A stretch of 64,000 bases of DNA from an uncultured Sutterella sp. (GCA_900543805.1 UQTE01000001.1:248001-312000), one strand, 5' to 3'. Counted from the stretch's first letter, positions 1 to 9,620 are shown. The notes: generated by a model from the sequence alone, not told the origin. Numbers and translations are program-made.

Positions 1-460
1 GCGCATCGGACGCGCGATCGAAGTCTGGCGCATGACGGGTAAGACCCTTTCGAGCTTTCACGCCAAAGAAGCGGAGCCGCTTTTCCCGATGCTCTCGGTG
101 GGGCTTTTGCCGCCCGACCGCAAGCTTCTCCACCGCCGCATCGAAGAGCGCTTCGACGCGATGCTGGACGCGGGGTTCCTCGCCGAAGTGCGCGACCTCA
201 TGAAGAGCCCCCGCTTCGATCGGGAGAGTCCCGCCATGCGGGCCGTGGGGTATCGCCAGGCGATCGACTATCTCTCGGGTGAGCGCGGTTTCGACGAATT
301 CCGTCTGGCGGGCGTCGCCGCGACGCGGCAGCTCGCCAAGCGCCAGATGACCTGGATGCGCTCGATGCCGGACCTCATGCTGCTCGATCCCGACGATCCG
401 GCGACGCTTCCGACGCTCGACGGCATGGTCGAAACGCTGGAGATGGGACTCGGGAAATGA
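1..460 (+). CDS. miaA: tRNA dimethylallyltransferase MiaA, C-terminal part (5' cut by window)
   Basis: Transfers a dimethylallyl group from DMAPP to N6 of A37 in tRNAs that read UNN codons. The reading frame is already open at base 2 and gives a RIGRAIEVWRMTGK stretch, matching the family's RALEVYRLTGK signature, so the apparent ATG at 32 is internal. The C-terminal part carries the AVGYRQAIDYLSG segment (family AxGYxQ) and ATRQLAKRQMTWMR (family TRQxAKRQxTWxR), both typical of MiaA. The stop overlaps the rfbC start by four bases (ATGA), which suggests translational coupling. The catalytic P-loop lies outside the window. The identification is firm; only completeness cannot be judged. Confidence 0.93.
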   Translation, partial: RIGRAIEVWRMTGKTLSSFHAKEAEPLFPMLSVGLLPPDRKLLHRRIEERFDAMLDAGFLAEVRDLMKSPRFDRESPAMRAVGYRQAIDYLSGERGFDEFRLAGVAATRQLAKRQMTWMRSMPDLMLLDPDDPATLPTLDGMVETLEMGLGK

Positions 461-1038
461 TTGTCCAAGAGCTTGACCTCCCGGGCGTTCTTCTTCTGAC
501 GCCCGCCGTGCACGAAGACGCGCGGGGGTATTTTCTCGAAAGCTTTCGTGCGGAGGAATTCGCCAGGCTCGGCATTCGCCGTCCCTTCGTACAGGAAAAC
601 GAAGCCTTCACCGTCAAGGCCGGGACGATTCGGGGGCTTCACTGGCAGGCCCCGCCCCACGCGCAGGCAAAGCTCGTACGGGTGCTCTCGGGCGTGATTT
701 GGGACGTGGTGGCGGACGTGTGCCCGACAAGTCCCAACTATGGAAAATGGGTGGGCGTGACGCTTGACGCGCGCGAGCGCGCGTCGCTCTACATCCCGGC
801 GGGTTATGCCCACGGCTACGTCACGAGAACGCCCGACACGCTCGTCGCCTACAAGGTCGACCGCTACTACGCCCCGGAGAGCGAACGCTCGGTGCGCTGG
901 GACGATCCCTCGCTTTCCGTCCGTTGGGACGTGGTGAATCCGATTCTCTCCGCAAAGGATGCGGCCGCACCATTGCTCTCATCCGTCCGGGCGGAAGACT
1001 TCCCCGAGGACTTTTGGCTCGGAACCCAGGAAAAGTAA
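457..1038 (+). CDS. rfbC: dTDP-4-dehydrorhamnose 3,5-epimerase RfbC (RmlC)
   Basis: Epimerises C3 and C5 of dTDP-4-keto-6-deoxyglucose on the way to dTDP-L-rhamnose, a precursor of O-antigen and other surface glycans. The protein has 193 residues, near the usual 180-190. The catalytic His is in RGLHWQ (H62) and the catalytic Tyr in AYKVDRYYAP (Y132); the cupin barrel motif YIPAGYAHGY and the WDDPSLSVRW ending are also present. The ATG overlaps the miaA stop. The gene is separated from rfbB (15.3 kb) by about 14 kb and no rfbA or rfbD is seen in this window, so the rhamnose pathway is dispersed. The AAGCTTGACC-rich opening needs no other start. Confidence 0.95.
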   Translation: MIVQELDLPGVLLLTPAVHEDARGYFLESFRAEEFARLGIRRPFVQENEAFTVKAGTIRGLHWQAPPHAQAKLVRVLSGVIWDVVADVCPTSPNYGKWVGVTLDARERASLYIPAGYAHGYVTRTPDTLVAYKVDRYYAPESERSVRWDDPSLSVRWDVVNPILSAKDAAAPLLSSVRAEDFPEDFWLGTQEK

Positions 1039-1069
1039 AAGGGACCGCCGCCCGGCGGGCGGCAGTCCC
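1037..1069 (-). terminator. rho-independent terminator between convergent rfbC and purM
   Basis: Bases 1041-1053 and 1057-1069 form a 13-bp GC-rich stem with one C/A mismatch and a GGC loop. On the minus strand the stem is followed by a TTTTACTTTT tract, so it ends purM transcription. Read on the plus strand it may also stop rfbC. Confidence 0.75.
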
Positions 1070-1098
1070 TTCAGAATCAAAAGAGCGGTCGGCGCGGA

Positions 1099-2127
<1,029 letters not shown>

Positions 2128-2414
2128 TGCCTTACCAATCAGGAAAAGAGGGGCGGTGCAGGATTTGTCTTTCCGTGAAGAAAACCCTTGCCGCTCAGAG
2201 GATGGAGCCCGTCGGAGGGCTCAATGAAGAATTGGCAGAGAGTATACGCGAAGACGGGGGAAGCGTCTTCTCCCGCCTTTTCTTTTCTTCGGTCGGGTCC
2301 CTCTCGGCGCCGCATGATTTTCGCATTCGCGGTAAACTCTTCCTTTCTAGATGTTGCCGCCGGGCCCCCGGGCCCCTCCCAAGCGGAATTCCCTCAGAAT
2401 TTCTTCCACGCCTC
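2128..2414. other. purM-hda divergent intergenic region
   Basis: This 287-base gap holds no convincing gene. An open frame continuous with hda runs through it from 2127, but that part resembles nothing and precedes the normal Hda start. On the minus strand AGTATA at 2241-2246 gives a TATACT -10 box that could serve purM; no good -35 is seen. A PUR-box was looked for and not recognised. The hda promoter was not identified. Confidence 0.4.
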
Positions 2415-3104
2415 ATGCACGACTCGGAACAATACTTGCTGGCTATGCCCGCGGAAGACACGCCCACGCTCGACAACTTCGTGGTCGGGGCCAACGGACA
2501 GGCCGTCATGGTATTGCGGGAAGTGGCCCGCGGAGCGGGCCCGAAATTCGTGTATCTCTACGGCCCCAAAGGGGCGGGCCTCACGCACCTTCTCACGGCC
2601 CTGCGCCCTGCGAGCCGCTTTCGCGTCGAACCCTTCGATCCCGCCGTCAAGCTCTATACGGTGGACGACATCGACGAGCTCGACCTGGGCTTTTCCCGTC
2701 AGCTGCGAAATCTGCAGAACGAAGTGATGCGGGTGCCCGACGCCCGACTCGTCTGCGCGGGGCGATGCCCCATCGACGCACTGCCCCTGGGGGACGACAT
2801 CAAGAGTCGGCTGCACGCCGGCGTGTCGTTCGGCATCGCGCCGCTCAATGAAGCGGACCGCACGGCCGAACTCATGCGGCTGGCCCATCAGAGGGGCTTC
2901 ACCCTCACCTATGAAATGACGAACTGGATCGAACGCACCCTGCCTCGGGATATGAGAACGCTTTCCCGCGTGTTGGCGGCGGTGGACCGGCTGAGCCTCA
3001 TGACGCAGCGCCCGGTCACCTTCCCGCTTCTGCGCGAGGCCGTACAGGTGCTGCAGCGAGATCCGCACTTCTCAAACCCGGCGCAGTCTTCGTCGCAGCC
3101 CTGA
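2415..3104 (+). CDS. hda: DnaA regulatory inactivator Hda
   Basis: AAA+ protein that, with the DNA-loaded beta clamp, stimulates ATP hydrolysis by DnaA after initiation. The start chosen at 2415 (MHDSEQYLLAMPAEDTPTLDNFVVG) gives 229 residues, the usual Hda length; the longer upstream frame adds 96 residues with no family resemblance. The P-loop is the degenerate GPKGAGLTHL form seen in Hda. An arginine finger region follows in the ERTLPRDMRTLSRVLAAVDRLS segment typical of DnaA domain III homologues. The N-terminal QYLLAM resembles a clamp-binding QL-type motif. The gene heads the hda / HAD / pcnB / folK order that is common in betaproteobacteria. Confidence 0.9.
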   Translation: MHDSEQYLLAMPAEDTPTLDNFVVGANGQAVMVLREVARGAGPKFVYLYGPKGAGLTHLLTALRPASRFRVEPFDPAVKLYTVDDIDELDLGFSRQLRNLQNEVMRVPDARLVCAGRCPIDALPLGDDIKSRLHAGVSFGIAPLNEADRTAELMRLAHQRGFTLTYEMTNWIERTLPRDMRTLSRVLAAVDRLSLMTQRPVTFPLLREAVQVLQRDPHFSNPAQSSSQP

Positions 3105-3141
3105 GGGGTGCCGAAGCTCTGCGCAACGGAGACAGCACAAC

Positions 3142-3837
3142 ATGAAACTGGCCGTATTTGACCTCGACCACACACTTCTGCCGATCGACACGGGAGACGG
3201 CTGGACCGTCTTTCTGATCGAAAAGGCGGGCCTGGGCGAGGAATTTCTCGAGACGAGCCGACGTCTCAACCGCGAATATCACGCGGGCACCTTCTCGCTT
3301 GACGAAATGATGAGCTTCGCCATGGGGCTTCTCGCGCGCTATCCTCGAAGGATGCTCGAAGCCTGGCGCGACGAATTCGTGCGTGAAAAAGTGGCGCCCC
3401 ACGTCGATCCCGTGGTGCTTCACTACCTCGATCAGTGGCGCGAACGCGGCTGCACGCTCGTCCTCGCGACGGGGACGCACCGCTTCGTCACCGAACCCGT
3501 CGCGAAACTCTTCGGGATCGAACACCTCGTTGCGGCGACGCCCGAAACCGATGCGTCGGGCGAATTCACCGGACGCGTGGCGGGCTCGCACAGCTATCAG
3601 GAGGGGAAGGTGATCCTTCTCCGGGAAAAAATGAAGGAACTCGCGGAAAAGTCCGGCGAAGACGTGACGATCGAAGCCGCCTTCTCGGACTCGATCAACG
3701 ATCTGCCGCTTCTTGAATTTGCCGAAAAGGCGGGAGGCGAAGCCTACGCCGTGCACCCCGACGAAGCCTTGCGCGCGGTCGCGCTTGAGCGCGGCTGGCA
3801 CGTTCTTCGGCTCTTTCCGGAAAGGAGTTCCCAGTGA
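3142..3837 (+). CDS. HAD-IB family hydrolase (SerB-like phosphatase)
   Basis: A 231-residue haloacid dehalogenase-type phosphatase. Motif I is VFDLDHTLLP with the nucleophile Asp near residue 7, motif II is ATGTHRF (Thr), and motif IV is FSDSINDLPLLEFA. The helical cap matches the HAD-IB (phosphoserine phosphatase-like) subfamily. The physiological substrate is not known from sequence; proteins at this locus are usually annotated only as HAD-IB hydrolases. It lies 37 bases behind hda, and its stop overlaps the pcnB GTG start by four bases (GTGA), so the four genes are likely one operon. Confidence 0.85.
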   Translation: MKLAVFDLDHTLLPIDTGDGWTVFLIEKAGLGEEFLETSRRLNREYHAGTFSLDEMMSFAMGLLARYPRRMLEAWRDEFVREKVAPHVDPVVLHYLDQWRERGCTLVLATGTHRFVTEPVAKLFGIEHLVAATPETDASGEFTGRVAGSHSYQEGKVILLREKMKELAEKSGEDVTIEAAFSDSINDLPLLEFAEKAGGEAYAVHPDEALRAVALERGWHVLRLFPERSSQ

Positions 3838-5237
3838 TCGAAACCTTCATTGACCGGGTCCGCTCCTTTTTCCAGCCGAACGAAGGCATCGTCAAGGAGC
3901 CCCGCGTAATCGGACCCGACGAACACGGGATCGATCCCGCGCTCGTCGCCTGGCAGGCCAAAAAGACCTGCGAACAGCTTCAGGCCCGCGGATACCGCGC
4001 CTACATCGTGGGCGGGGCCGTGCGCGATCTGCTTTTGGGCGTCACGCCCAAGGACTTCGACGTCGTCACCGACGCGCGTCCCGAAGAAGTGAAGCGCTCG
4101 GTGCGCCGCGGCGTCATTATCGGGCGGCGCTTCCGACTCGTCCACGTGATGTTCGGCAACGAAGTGATCGAATGCTCGACCTTCCGCGCGCTCGCGGGCG
4201 CGGGCGTCGCGAAGGACGCGACGGGCCGCGTCGTCTCCGACAACGAATTCGGCGAAATGTGGGAGGACGCGGCGCGCCGCGACTTCACCTGCAATTCGCT
4301 CTACTACGACCCGAAGACGGAAGAACTCTTCGACTACCACCGAGGCTTCGACGACATTCAGGCCAAGCGCCTTCGCATGATCGGCGCTCCGGAGGAGCGC
4401 TACCGCGAAGACCCCGTGCGCATGATCCGCGCGGTGCGCATCGCCGCGAAGTTGGGCTTTAAGATCGATCCCGCGACGGAGCGGCCGATCGGAAAGATGG
4501 GCGTGCTGCTTCGCAACGTTCCAAAGCCCCGCCTCATGGACGAACTCCTCAAGATCCTCACCTGCGGGCACGCGCTCGACTGCGTGAAGAAGCTTCGCGA
4601 CGAAAAGCTCGATCAGGAACTCCTTCCGATGCTCGAGCGCATCGTGACGGATCCCGAGTGGGAGCGCTTCCTCATGGTGGCCTTGAAGCGCTCGGACGAG
4701 CGCATCGCGATCGGCAAAAAGCTCTCTCCCTTCTTCCTTCTCGGCACGCTTCTCTGGCCGCAGGCCGCGAGGCGTTGGGAATACAACGAAACGAAACTCG
4801 GCATGAAGCGCCTGCCGGCTCTGCACTCGGCCGCCGTCGAAGTGCTTGAAGGTCAGTCGGGACAGTTCGCCGTACAGCGCCGCATCCAAAACGACATCTA
4901 CGACCTCTGGATGCTCCAGGGGCGCCTTGAGCGCCGCACGGGGAAGGCCGCCTACGCGGTGCTTCGTCATCCGCGCTACCGCGCTGGCTGGGACTTCCTG
5001 CTTCTTCGCTCGCTTGTCGACATGGCCGACAAGAATCTCGTCGACTGGTGGGAGCGCTTTGCCGCGGCCGACGAAGAGGAACAAAGGGAAATGCTCGCCG
5101 TGACGCAGCAGGAGGCGAGGAATCAGCCGCCGCGTCCGAGCGCGAAGGAGGGTGCCACCCCCGCCGCGGAACCCCGCCGGCGCCCGCGTCGCCATCGCCC
5201 GCATCGCCGCCGCAACGCGAAGAAGGAAGAAGCTTGA
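3834..5237 (+). CDS. pcnB: poly(A) polymerase I PcnB
   Basis: Adds 3' poly(A) tails to RNA, marking it for decay. The 467-residue protein has the class II nucleotidyltransferase head: GGAVRDLLLG, then KDFDVVTDARPEEV with the paired catalytic Asp residues, then IIGRRFRLVHV and the RRDFTCNSLYYDP core with the RYREDPVRMIRAVR motif shared with CCA-adding enzymes. The C-terminus ends in a basic, proline-rich tail (about residues 425-467, many RRRP and HRPHRRR runs), as in bacterial PAP I, likely an RNA-binding arm. The start is GTG at 3834 with AAAGGAG just upstream. Calling it a CCA-transferase is less likely because of the tail and the RRGVIIGRRF motif. Confidence 0.93.
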   Translation: MIETFIDRVRSFFQPNEGIVKEPRVIGPDEHGIDPALVAWQAKKTCEQLQARGYRAYIVGGAVRDLLLGVTPKDFDVVTDARPEEVKRSVRRGVIIGRRFRLVHVMFGNEVIECSTFRALAGAGVAKDATGRVVSDNEFGEMWEDAARRDFTCNSLYYDPKTEELFDYHRGFDDIQAKRLRMIGAPEERYREDPVRMIRAVRIAAKLGFKIDPATERPIGKMGVLLRNVPKPRLMDELLKILTCGHALDCVKKLRDEKLDQELLPMLERIVTDPEWERFLMVALKRSDERIAIGKKLSPFFLLGTLLWPQAARRWEYNETKLGMKRLPALHSAAVEVLEGQSGQFAVQRRIQNDIYDLWMLQGRLERRTGKAAYAVLRHPRYRAGWDFLLLRSLVDMADKNLVDWWERFAAADEEEQREMLAVTQQEARNQPPRPSAKEGATPAAEPRRRPRRHRPHRRRNAKKEEA

Positions 5238-5737
5238 TGGCGCTCGTCACGATTGCCCTCGGGGCCAATCTGGGCGAGCCCCTCGCGACGCTCAGGAAGG
5301 TCGTTTCCGACCTCAAGAGCTCGCCCGAATTCTCGGACATTCGGGTGAGCGCCTTCTATGACACGTCTCCCGTCGAATCCTCGGGTCCCGACTACGTGAA
5401 CGCCGTGCTACAAGCTAGAACGGACCTCGAACCCAAGGAAGTCCTTCATCGTCTGCAGGCGCTCGAGAACCGCTACGGGCGCGTGCGGCCCGAGGGTGTC
5501 GTGAACGCTCCGAGAACGCTCGACCTAGACGTCCTCCTCTACGACGACCTCACGAGCGACGATCCCGAACTCCTTATTCCGCACCCGAGAATGACGGGGC
5601 GGCTTTTCGTCCTCGTGCCGCTTGCCGACCTGACGGGCGAAGACTTCGTTCTCGAAGGCCGGACGCTCGGCGAATGGATTGCGGCGGTCCGCTGCAAAGA
5701 TCCTTCTCAGTCCATTGCTTTTTTGGCGAGGAACTGA
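5237..5737 (+). CDS. folK: 2-amino-4-hydroxy-6-hydroxymethyldihydropteridine pyrophosphokinase FolK
   Basis: HPPK transfers pyrophosphate from ATP to the pterin in folate synthesis. The ATG at 5237 shares one base with the pcnB stop (TGATG) and gives a 166-residue protein, the normal size. It begins with VTIALGANLGEP, then shows YDTSPVES, PDYVNAVLQA, the ATP loop RYGRVRPEGVVNAPRTLDLDVLL with the Mg-binding DLD, and HPRMTGRLFVLVPLADL. A longer frame starting at 5048 only adds sequence in the wrong frame of pcnB. The tRNA-Leu promoter overlaps its last codons. Confidence 0.95.
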   Translation: MALVTIALGANLGEPLATLRKVVSDLKSSPEFSDIRVSAFYDTSPVESSGPDYVNAVLQARTDLEPKEVLHRLQALENRYGRVRPEGVVNAPRTLDLDVLLYDDLTSDDPELLIPHPRMTGRLFVLVPLADLTGEDFVLEGRTLGEWIAAVRCKDPSQSIAFLARN

Positions 5738-5743
5738 TAAACT
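5715..5743 (+). promoter_or_regulatory. sigma-70 type promoter of tRNA-Leu
   Basis: TTGCTT at 5715-5720 and TAAACT at 5738-5743 with a 17-base spacer lie 25 bases before the mature tRNA and overlap the folK 3' end. Confidence 0.6.
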
Positions 5744-5768
5744 TCTGCTTCTTCTTTACGAGAAGTCT

Positions 5769-5852
5769 CCCCAGGTGGCGGAATGGTAGACGCAGCGGAT
5801 TCAAAATCCGCCGGGTAAAACCGTGTGAGTTCGAGTCTCACCCCGGGGACCA
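5769..5852 (+). tRNA. tRNA-Leu, anticodon CAA
   Basis: Cloverleaf of 84 bases including an encoded CCA (5850-5852). The anticodon arm GCGGA / TTCAAAA / TCCGC gives anticodon CAA, which reads UUG. The D-arm segment GGCGGAATGGTAGACGC, a short type II variable arm and the T arm GTGAG / TTCGAGT / CTCAC (5825-5841) are all present. The acceptor stem CCCCAGG / CCCGGGG has one A/C mismatch at its fifth pair. Confidence 0.95.
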
Positions 5853-5860
5853 GTTTCCAG

Positions 5861-5896
5861 TCCCGTACTGTCGTGTGCAGTGCGGGATTTTCTTTT
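5861..5896 (+). terminator. rho-independent terminator of tRNA-Leu
   Basis: Ten-bp stem (5861-5870 with 5878-5887, one G-T pair), 7-base loop, then TTTTCTTTT. It starts nine bases behind the tRNA. Confidence 0.85.
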
Positions 5897-5974
5897 GCCT
5901 GCAGGGAATTTTGACAAGGCCGTCAAAATGATCGTTCGCGCCGGGTTTCGGCGAAGTGTGCGCTTCTTTCTTTC

Positions 5975-6013
5975 CGCCAAAGAGAAGAGGCTCCGACGAT
6001 GATGTCGAAGCCC
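5975..6013 (-). terminator. likely terminator of the mog-esterase gene
   Basis: On the minus strand GGCTTCGAC and GTCGGAGCC (plus coordinates 5989-5997 and 6004-6012) form a 9-bp stem with a 6-base loop, followed by a T/C-rich tail TCTTCTCTTT. It lies 27 bases behind the stop at 6040. Confidence 0.55.
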
Positions 6014-6039
6014 CTGTCCGTTTCTTCTCAATCCGAAAC

Positions 6040-7560
6040 TCAGCCCTCGGCCACGTGGCGCAGGAACGCCGCCAACTGCAGCATTTCTTCCTGGCAGAGC
6101 TCGTGGTCCATGTCGTAGGCGTGATATTCGAAGTTCGGATTCACCTCGTGGATCACGCGGGCGCTTCGCTCCGCGATGAGGGGCGAAACAACCGAATCGA
6201 ATTCCCCGTGCCCCATGAAGACGGGCGTGCGGCGTCCCGCGGGGGTCGCTTCGTTGTAGAGACGTCCAGCGTCGGGGAGGTAGCCCGAGAGCGCGGCGAT
6301 GCCGGCCAGGGGCGTCTCGGAACGCAAACCCGCATAAAGCGCGATGGCCGCACCCTGCGAGAAGCCGCCGAGGACGATGCGGTCGCGACGAAGGCCCTTG
6401 CCTTCGAGTTCGCGAAGCAACGCTTCGATGCGTCGGGCGCTCGTCTTGATCCCGTAGAGGTCGACGTTCTTTTCCAGATCCGGATGACGGATGTCGTACC
6501 AGGCGCGAAGCGCGTGACCCGGGTGAATGCTCACTTCGCAGACCGGGGCGTTCGGGAGAATCATCCGGCAGGCGGGGCCGCCGAAATCGAGAATCTCGTC
6601 GGCAAAGCTTACGAAGTCGCGGTTGTCGACGCCCATCCCGTGAAGCCAGAGGAGCGTGAGTTCCGGAGGACGAACGCTCATGCGGGGCGAGACCATCAGG
6701 AGGTCGTTCGCACGGAAGGGTTCGACCGGTTCGGGCTCAGGCTTGGGCTGCGGTTTCGGCTCGGGCTTCGGTTCCGGTTTGGGCTCGGGCTTGGGTTCGA
6801 CCGGGGCCTTGGGCGCTTCGGGTGCGCGGACGGGTTCCGCGGCCTTGACTTCGACCTTCACCGCTTCTTCGGAGCGGGGCTGGTTCGAACCTTCGATCGT
6901 GATGCCCTTCGGGGCCTCGGGTTTTTCTTCCGACTTCTCCTCGGACTTCTGGGGCTTCTGAGCGTTCTTCGGACGGAAGGCCTTCACGACCTCGTCGTTC
7001 GTTTCGATGTAGGGGCCGCCGATCAGATCGATGCAGTAGGGGACGGCCGCGAAGATGCCGTTTACGATCGAGCGGCCTTCTTCATCCTTGAGGCCTTCGA
7101 GCGTTTCGGCGATCGCCTTGGGGCGGCCCGGAAGATTGATGATGAGGGCCGCATGGTCGGGCGTTTCACGAAGGACGCCCACCTGACGCGAGAGAATCGC
7201 GGTCGGAACAAAGTGCCCCGAAATCGCGCGCATCTGTTCGCCGAAGCCCGGCATTTCCCGCGTCGCGACGGCGTGCGTCGCCTCGGGGGTCACGTCGCGT
7301 CGCGACGGACCCGTACCGCCCGTCGTGAGAATGAGGTCGCAGCCGATGATGTCGACGAGTTCGCGAAGCGTCTTCTCGATGTCGAAGCGTTCGTCGGGGA
7401 TGAGGCGCTTGTGAATCGTGAGGGGATTCTTCACGGCCTTTCGCATCCAGGCTTCGAGCGCGGGAATGCCTTCGTCGCGATAGACGCCTCGGCTCGCGCG
7501 GTCGGAGACCGAGACGAGCCCGAGAATCAGTTCGTTTTCCGTTTTGCGGGGCGGTTTCAT
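6040..7560 (-). CDS. MogA/MoaB-type molybdopterin domain fused by a Pro/Glu/Lys linker to an alpha/beta-hydrolase (carboxylesterase)
   Basis: A 506-residue two-domain protein. Residues about 8-195 are a MogA/MoaB fold (molybdopterin adenylylation family) with LGLVSVSDRASRGVY, the substrate loop TTGGTGPSRRDVTPEAT (residues 79-95) and LPGRPKAIAETL. Residues about 196-292 are charged and low complexity, including tandem PKPE units near 255-280. Residues about 297-506 are a serine hydrolase of the YpfH/EstB-like phospholipase-carboxylesterase family: LLWLHGMG, GGFSQGAAIAL (nucleophile S401), GEFDSVV (D455) and MDHELC (H486). No stop or frameshift interrupts it, so it is one chain. It lies 23 bases behind darP, where a stand-alone mog often sits. 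The Mog half is probably the housekeeping enzyme; the hydrolase substrate is unknown. Confidence 0.88.
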   Translation of the reverse strand: MKPPRKTENELILGLVSVSDRASRGVYRDEGIPALEAWMRKAVKNPLTIHKRLIPDERFDIEKTLRELVDIIGCDLILTTGGTGPSRRDVTPEATHAVATREMPGFGEQMRAISGHFVPTAILSRQVGVLRETPDHAALIINLPGRPKAIAETLEGLKDEEGRSIVNGIFAAVPYCIDLIGGPYIETNDEVVKAFRPKNAQKPQKSEEKSEEKPEAPKGITIEGSNQPRSEEAVKVEVKAAEPVRAPEAPKAPVEPKPEPKPEPKPEPKPQPKPEPEPVEPFRANDLLMVSPRMSVRPPELTLLWLHGMGVDNRDFVSFADEILDFGGPACRMILPNAPVCEVSIHPGHALRAWYDIRHPDLEKNVDLYGIKTSARRIEALLRELEGKGLRRDRIVLGGFSQGAAIALYAGLRSETPLAGIAALSGYLPDAGRLYNEATPAGRRTPVFMGHGEFDSVVSPLIAERSARVIHEVNPNFEYHAYDMDHELCQEEMLQLAAFLRHVAEG

Positions 7561-7583
7561 GCCGGTGTCCTTTTCTTCAAAGA

Positions 7584-8141
7584 TCAGGCGTTTTCGTCGT
7601 CCTCTTCCTCTTCGCGGAAGAGGTCGAGCGGTTTCTCGAGCATCGCGTGGAGGAAGCGGTAGAGTTCGCGCGCGTTCTTCGGCGGCTTCTGGAGTTCGCG
7701 CTCCTTGCGGGCGCCGCGAACGAGCGTGCGAAGGGCCTGAATGTCCGTTTCGGGGTGTTCGTCGATGAACTTCTTCACGGCGTCGTCCCCTTCAATCATT
7801 TTGTCGCGCAGCGTCTCGCAGCGGTGAAGGAGAGCAACGGCGGCGCGGGATTCGCCGGTCGCGCGGTCGATCGCCTCGCGCACGGCCTTGGGATCCATGT
7901 TGCGCATTTTCTTGCCGATCAGCTGCAGCTGACGGCGCTGGGCTCCGAAGGAGCGCATGCGGCGAAATTCGATGATTTCCGCAAGCACGTCTTCGGGGAG
8001 GTGAATGCGCTTGAGTTGGTCGTCGCCCAACTTCGTCATTTCGCGTCCGAGCTCCTGCAATTCGAGCTGTTCGCGCTTGAGCTGCGATTTGGAGGGACCG
8101 CGCTCGATCTCTTCGTCGTCCTCAATGAAGTCCTGACGCAT
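7584..8141 (-). CDS. darP: ribosome biogenesis factor DarP (YjgA, DUF615)
   Basis: Small helical protein that binds late 50S precursors and helps peptidyl-transferase centre maturation. Its 185 residues match the YjgA family: SKSQLKREQLELQELG near the N-terminus, the RRQLQLIGKKMR core at about residues 68-79, and the AVALLHRCETLRDKMIEGDDAV and QQ/QALRTLVRGARKERELQKPPK blocks. The tail is very acidic (EEEEDDENA). It is divergent from pmbA and upstream of the Mog fusion, the order seen in many beta- and gammaproteobacteria. The pmbA promoter overlaps its start region. Confidence 0.92.
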   Translation of the reverse strand: MRQDFIEDDEEIERGPSKSQLKREQLELQELGREMTKLGDDQLKRIHLPEDVLAEIIEFRRMRSFGAQRRQLQLIGKKMRNMDPKAVREAIDRATGESRAAVALLHRCETLRDKMIEGDDAVKKFIDEHPETDIQALRTLVRGARKERELQKPPKNARELYRFLHAMLEKPLDLFREEEEDDENA

Positions 8142-8145
8142 AACC

Positions 8146-8173
8146 TTGAAATCCTAAAAGAAAACCGTATGAT
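8146..8173 (+). promoter_or_regulatory. sigma-70 type promoter of pmbA
   Basis: TTGAAA (8146-8151), 16-base spacer and TATGAT (8168-8173), 27 bases before the chosen pmbA start and immediately behind the divergent darP start. Confidence 0.6.
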
Positions 8174-8200
8174 AACGGCTTTCAGTGGCGGGAGATGCGC

Positions 8201-9559
8201 ATGGAACGCGAAGAGGCGAAGAGTCCGAAAACGAACGAAACCGAAGCCGTGGCGAAGGCCGCGCTCGAGCGCGCTTTGAAGCTCGGAGCCGACGAATGCG
8301 CGGCCGAAGTGAGCGCCGACCGAGGCTTCAGCGTGACCTACCGAATGGGCGAGGTCGAAGCCCTCGAATACACGTCGGAAAAGGTGCTCTCGATCGCCGT
8401 CTGGAAGGGTAAGCGCCGGGGAAGCGCCACGACCTCGGACTTCTCCGAGCGATCCGTCGAGCGCGCGGTGCGCGCGGCGGTCGCGATCGCGAGCGTCGCC
8501 GAAGAAGACGAGGCGACGGGGCTTCCGGACGAGCGCGATCTGCAGACGGAATTTCGAAATCTCTCTCTTTGCCATCCCTACGAGGGAACGCCCGAGGACG
8601 CGATCGCTTATCTCGCGAAGGCCGAAGAAGCGGCCCTGAAGGTCGACCCGTCCGTCGAGAATACGGACGGCGCGGTCTTTACAACTTCGTCGGGGCGCTT
8701 CACGCTCGTCAATTCGCTTGGCTTTTCCGCGGGCTACGACTATTCCCGCCACGACGTCGACTGCGTGGCGGTGGCGGCCAAGGGGGACGACTTCGAACAG
8801 GACGCCTGGTGGGGACAGGGCCGAAGCGCAGAGGAACTCCCCGACCCCGAGACGCTCGGACGGCGTGCGGCCGAACGGGCCGCGGCAAAGCTCGGGCGCA
8901 AACCCATTCCGGGCGGATCGGTGCGGGTGCTCTTTGCACCCTACGTCGCGACCGAATTCCTGGACATGCTCGAAGACCTTCTTTCGGGGCGGGCGCTCTA
9001 CCGCAAGACCTCGTGCCTCCTCGGACGGGAGGGCACGGCCATTCTTCCCGCCCACGTGTCGGTTCTTGAGGATCCCTACATTCCCGGTGCGATCGGCTCG
9101 GGCGTCTTCGACGACGAAGGCTGCTCGGGACAGCGGCGCGCGATCGTCGAAAAAGGCGTCCTGCGGGGAAAATTCCTTTCGAGCTACACCGCGCGCAAGC
9201 TCGGTTGCCGCACGACCGGCAACGCGGGCGGGGCCTACAACCTGATTTTGACGAGCACCGAGACGACCTCCGACATGACGGAAAAGGCGATGCTCGAGCG
9301 CCTCGGAACGGGCCTTTACGTCACCGACACGATCGGACGCGGACTCAACCCAGTGACGGGGGACTATTCCCGCGGCGTTTCGGGCTTCTGGGTCGAGCGC
9401 GGCGTCATCGTTCATCCCGTGGGCGGGATGACCTTGGCGGGGAACCTTCTCGACATGTTTTTGAGCGTTGAAGCCGTGGGCGCGGACGTCTACGACAACG
9501 GAGCCCGACGCTCGGGTTCGGTTTTGCTCGGGCCCGTGCAATTGTCGGGCGAATCCTGA
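8201..9559 (+). CDS. pmbA: metalloprotease PmbA (TldE)
   Basis: Subunit of the TldD/TldE protease, which degrades unfolded peptides and matures some peptide antibiotics and the antitoxin CcdA in enterobacteria. The protein has 452 residues. The N-terminal half shows the [43 protein letters not shown] stretch typical of the family; the C-terminal half has [40 protein letters not shown] and [19 protein letters not shown]. There is no HExxxH, as expected for TldE rather than TldD. GGAG at 8191-8194 touches a first ATG (8195) but is ideally spaced from the second ATG at 8201, so 8201 is chosen. The tldD partner is not in the window. Confidence 0.93.
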   Translation: MEREEAKSPKTNETEAVAKAALERALKLGADECAAEVSADRGFSVTYRMGEVEALEYTSEKVLSIAVWKGKRRGSATTSDFSERSVERAVRAAVAIASVAEEDEATGLPDERDLQTEFRNLSLCHPYEGTPEDAIAYLAKAEEAALKVDPSVENTDGAVFTTSSGRFTLVNSLGFSAGYDYSRHDVDCVAVAAKGDDFEQDAWWGQGRSAEELPDPETLGRRAAERAAAKLGRKPIPGGSVRVLFAPYVATEFLDMLEDLLSGRALYRKTSCLLGREGTAILPAHVSVLEDPYIPGAIGSGVFDDEGCSGQRRAIVEKGVLRGKFLSSYTARKLGCRTTGNAGGAYNLILTSTETTSDMTEKAMLERLGTGLYVTDTIGRGLNPVTGDYSRGVSGFWVERGVIVHPVGGMTLAGNLLDMFLSVEAVGADVYDNGARRSGSVLLGPVQLSGES

Positions 9560-9620
9560 GAGCCCTCCGTACGGATTGAGTACAATACGTCCTTTTCTTT
9601 TCATCCTGGCCGGTCAAGCC

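Noticed and set aside
6720..6800. Short tandem DNA repeat in the mog-esterase gene as a possible CRISPR or satellite
   Set aside because: The repeats are in frame, only 6-12 bases long, and encode the PKPE linker; there are no spacers.
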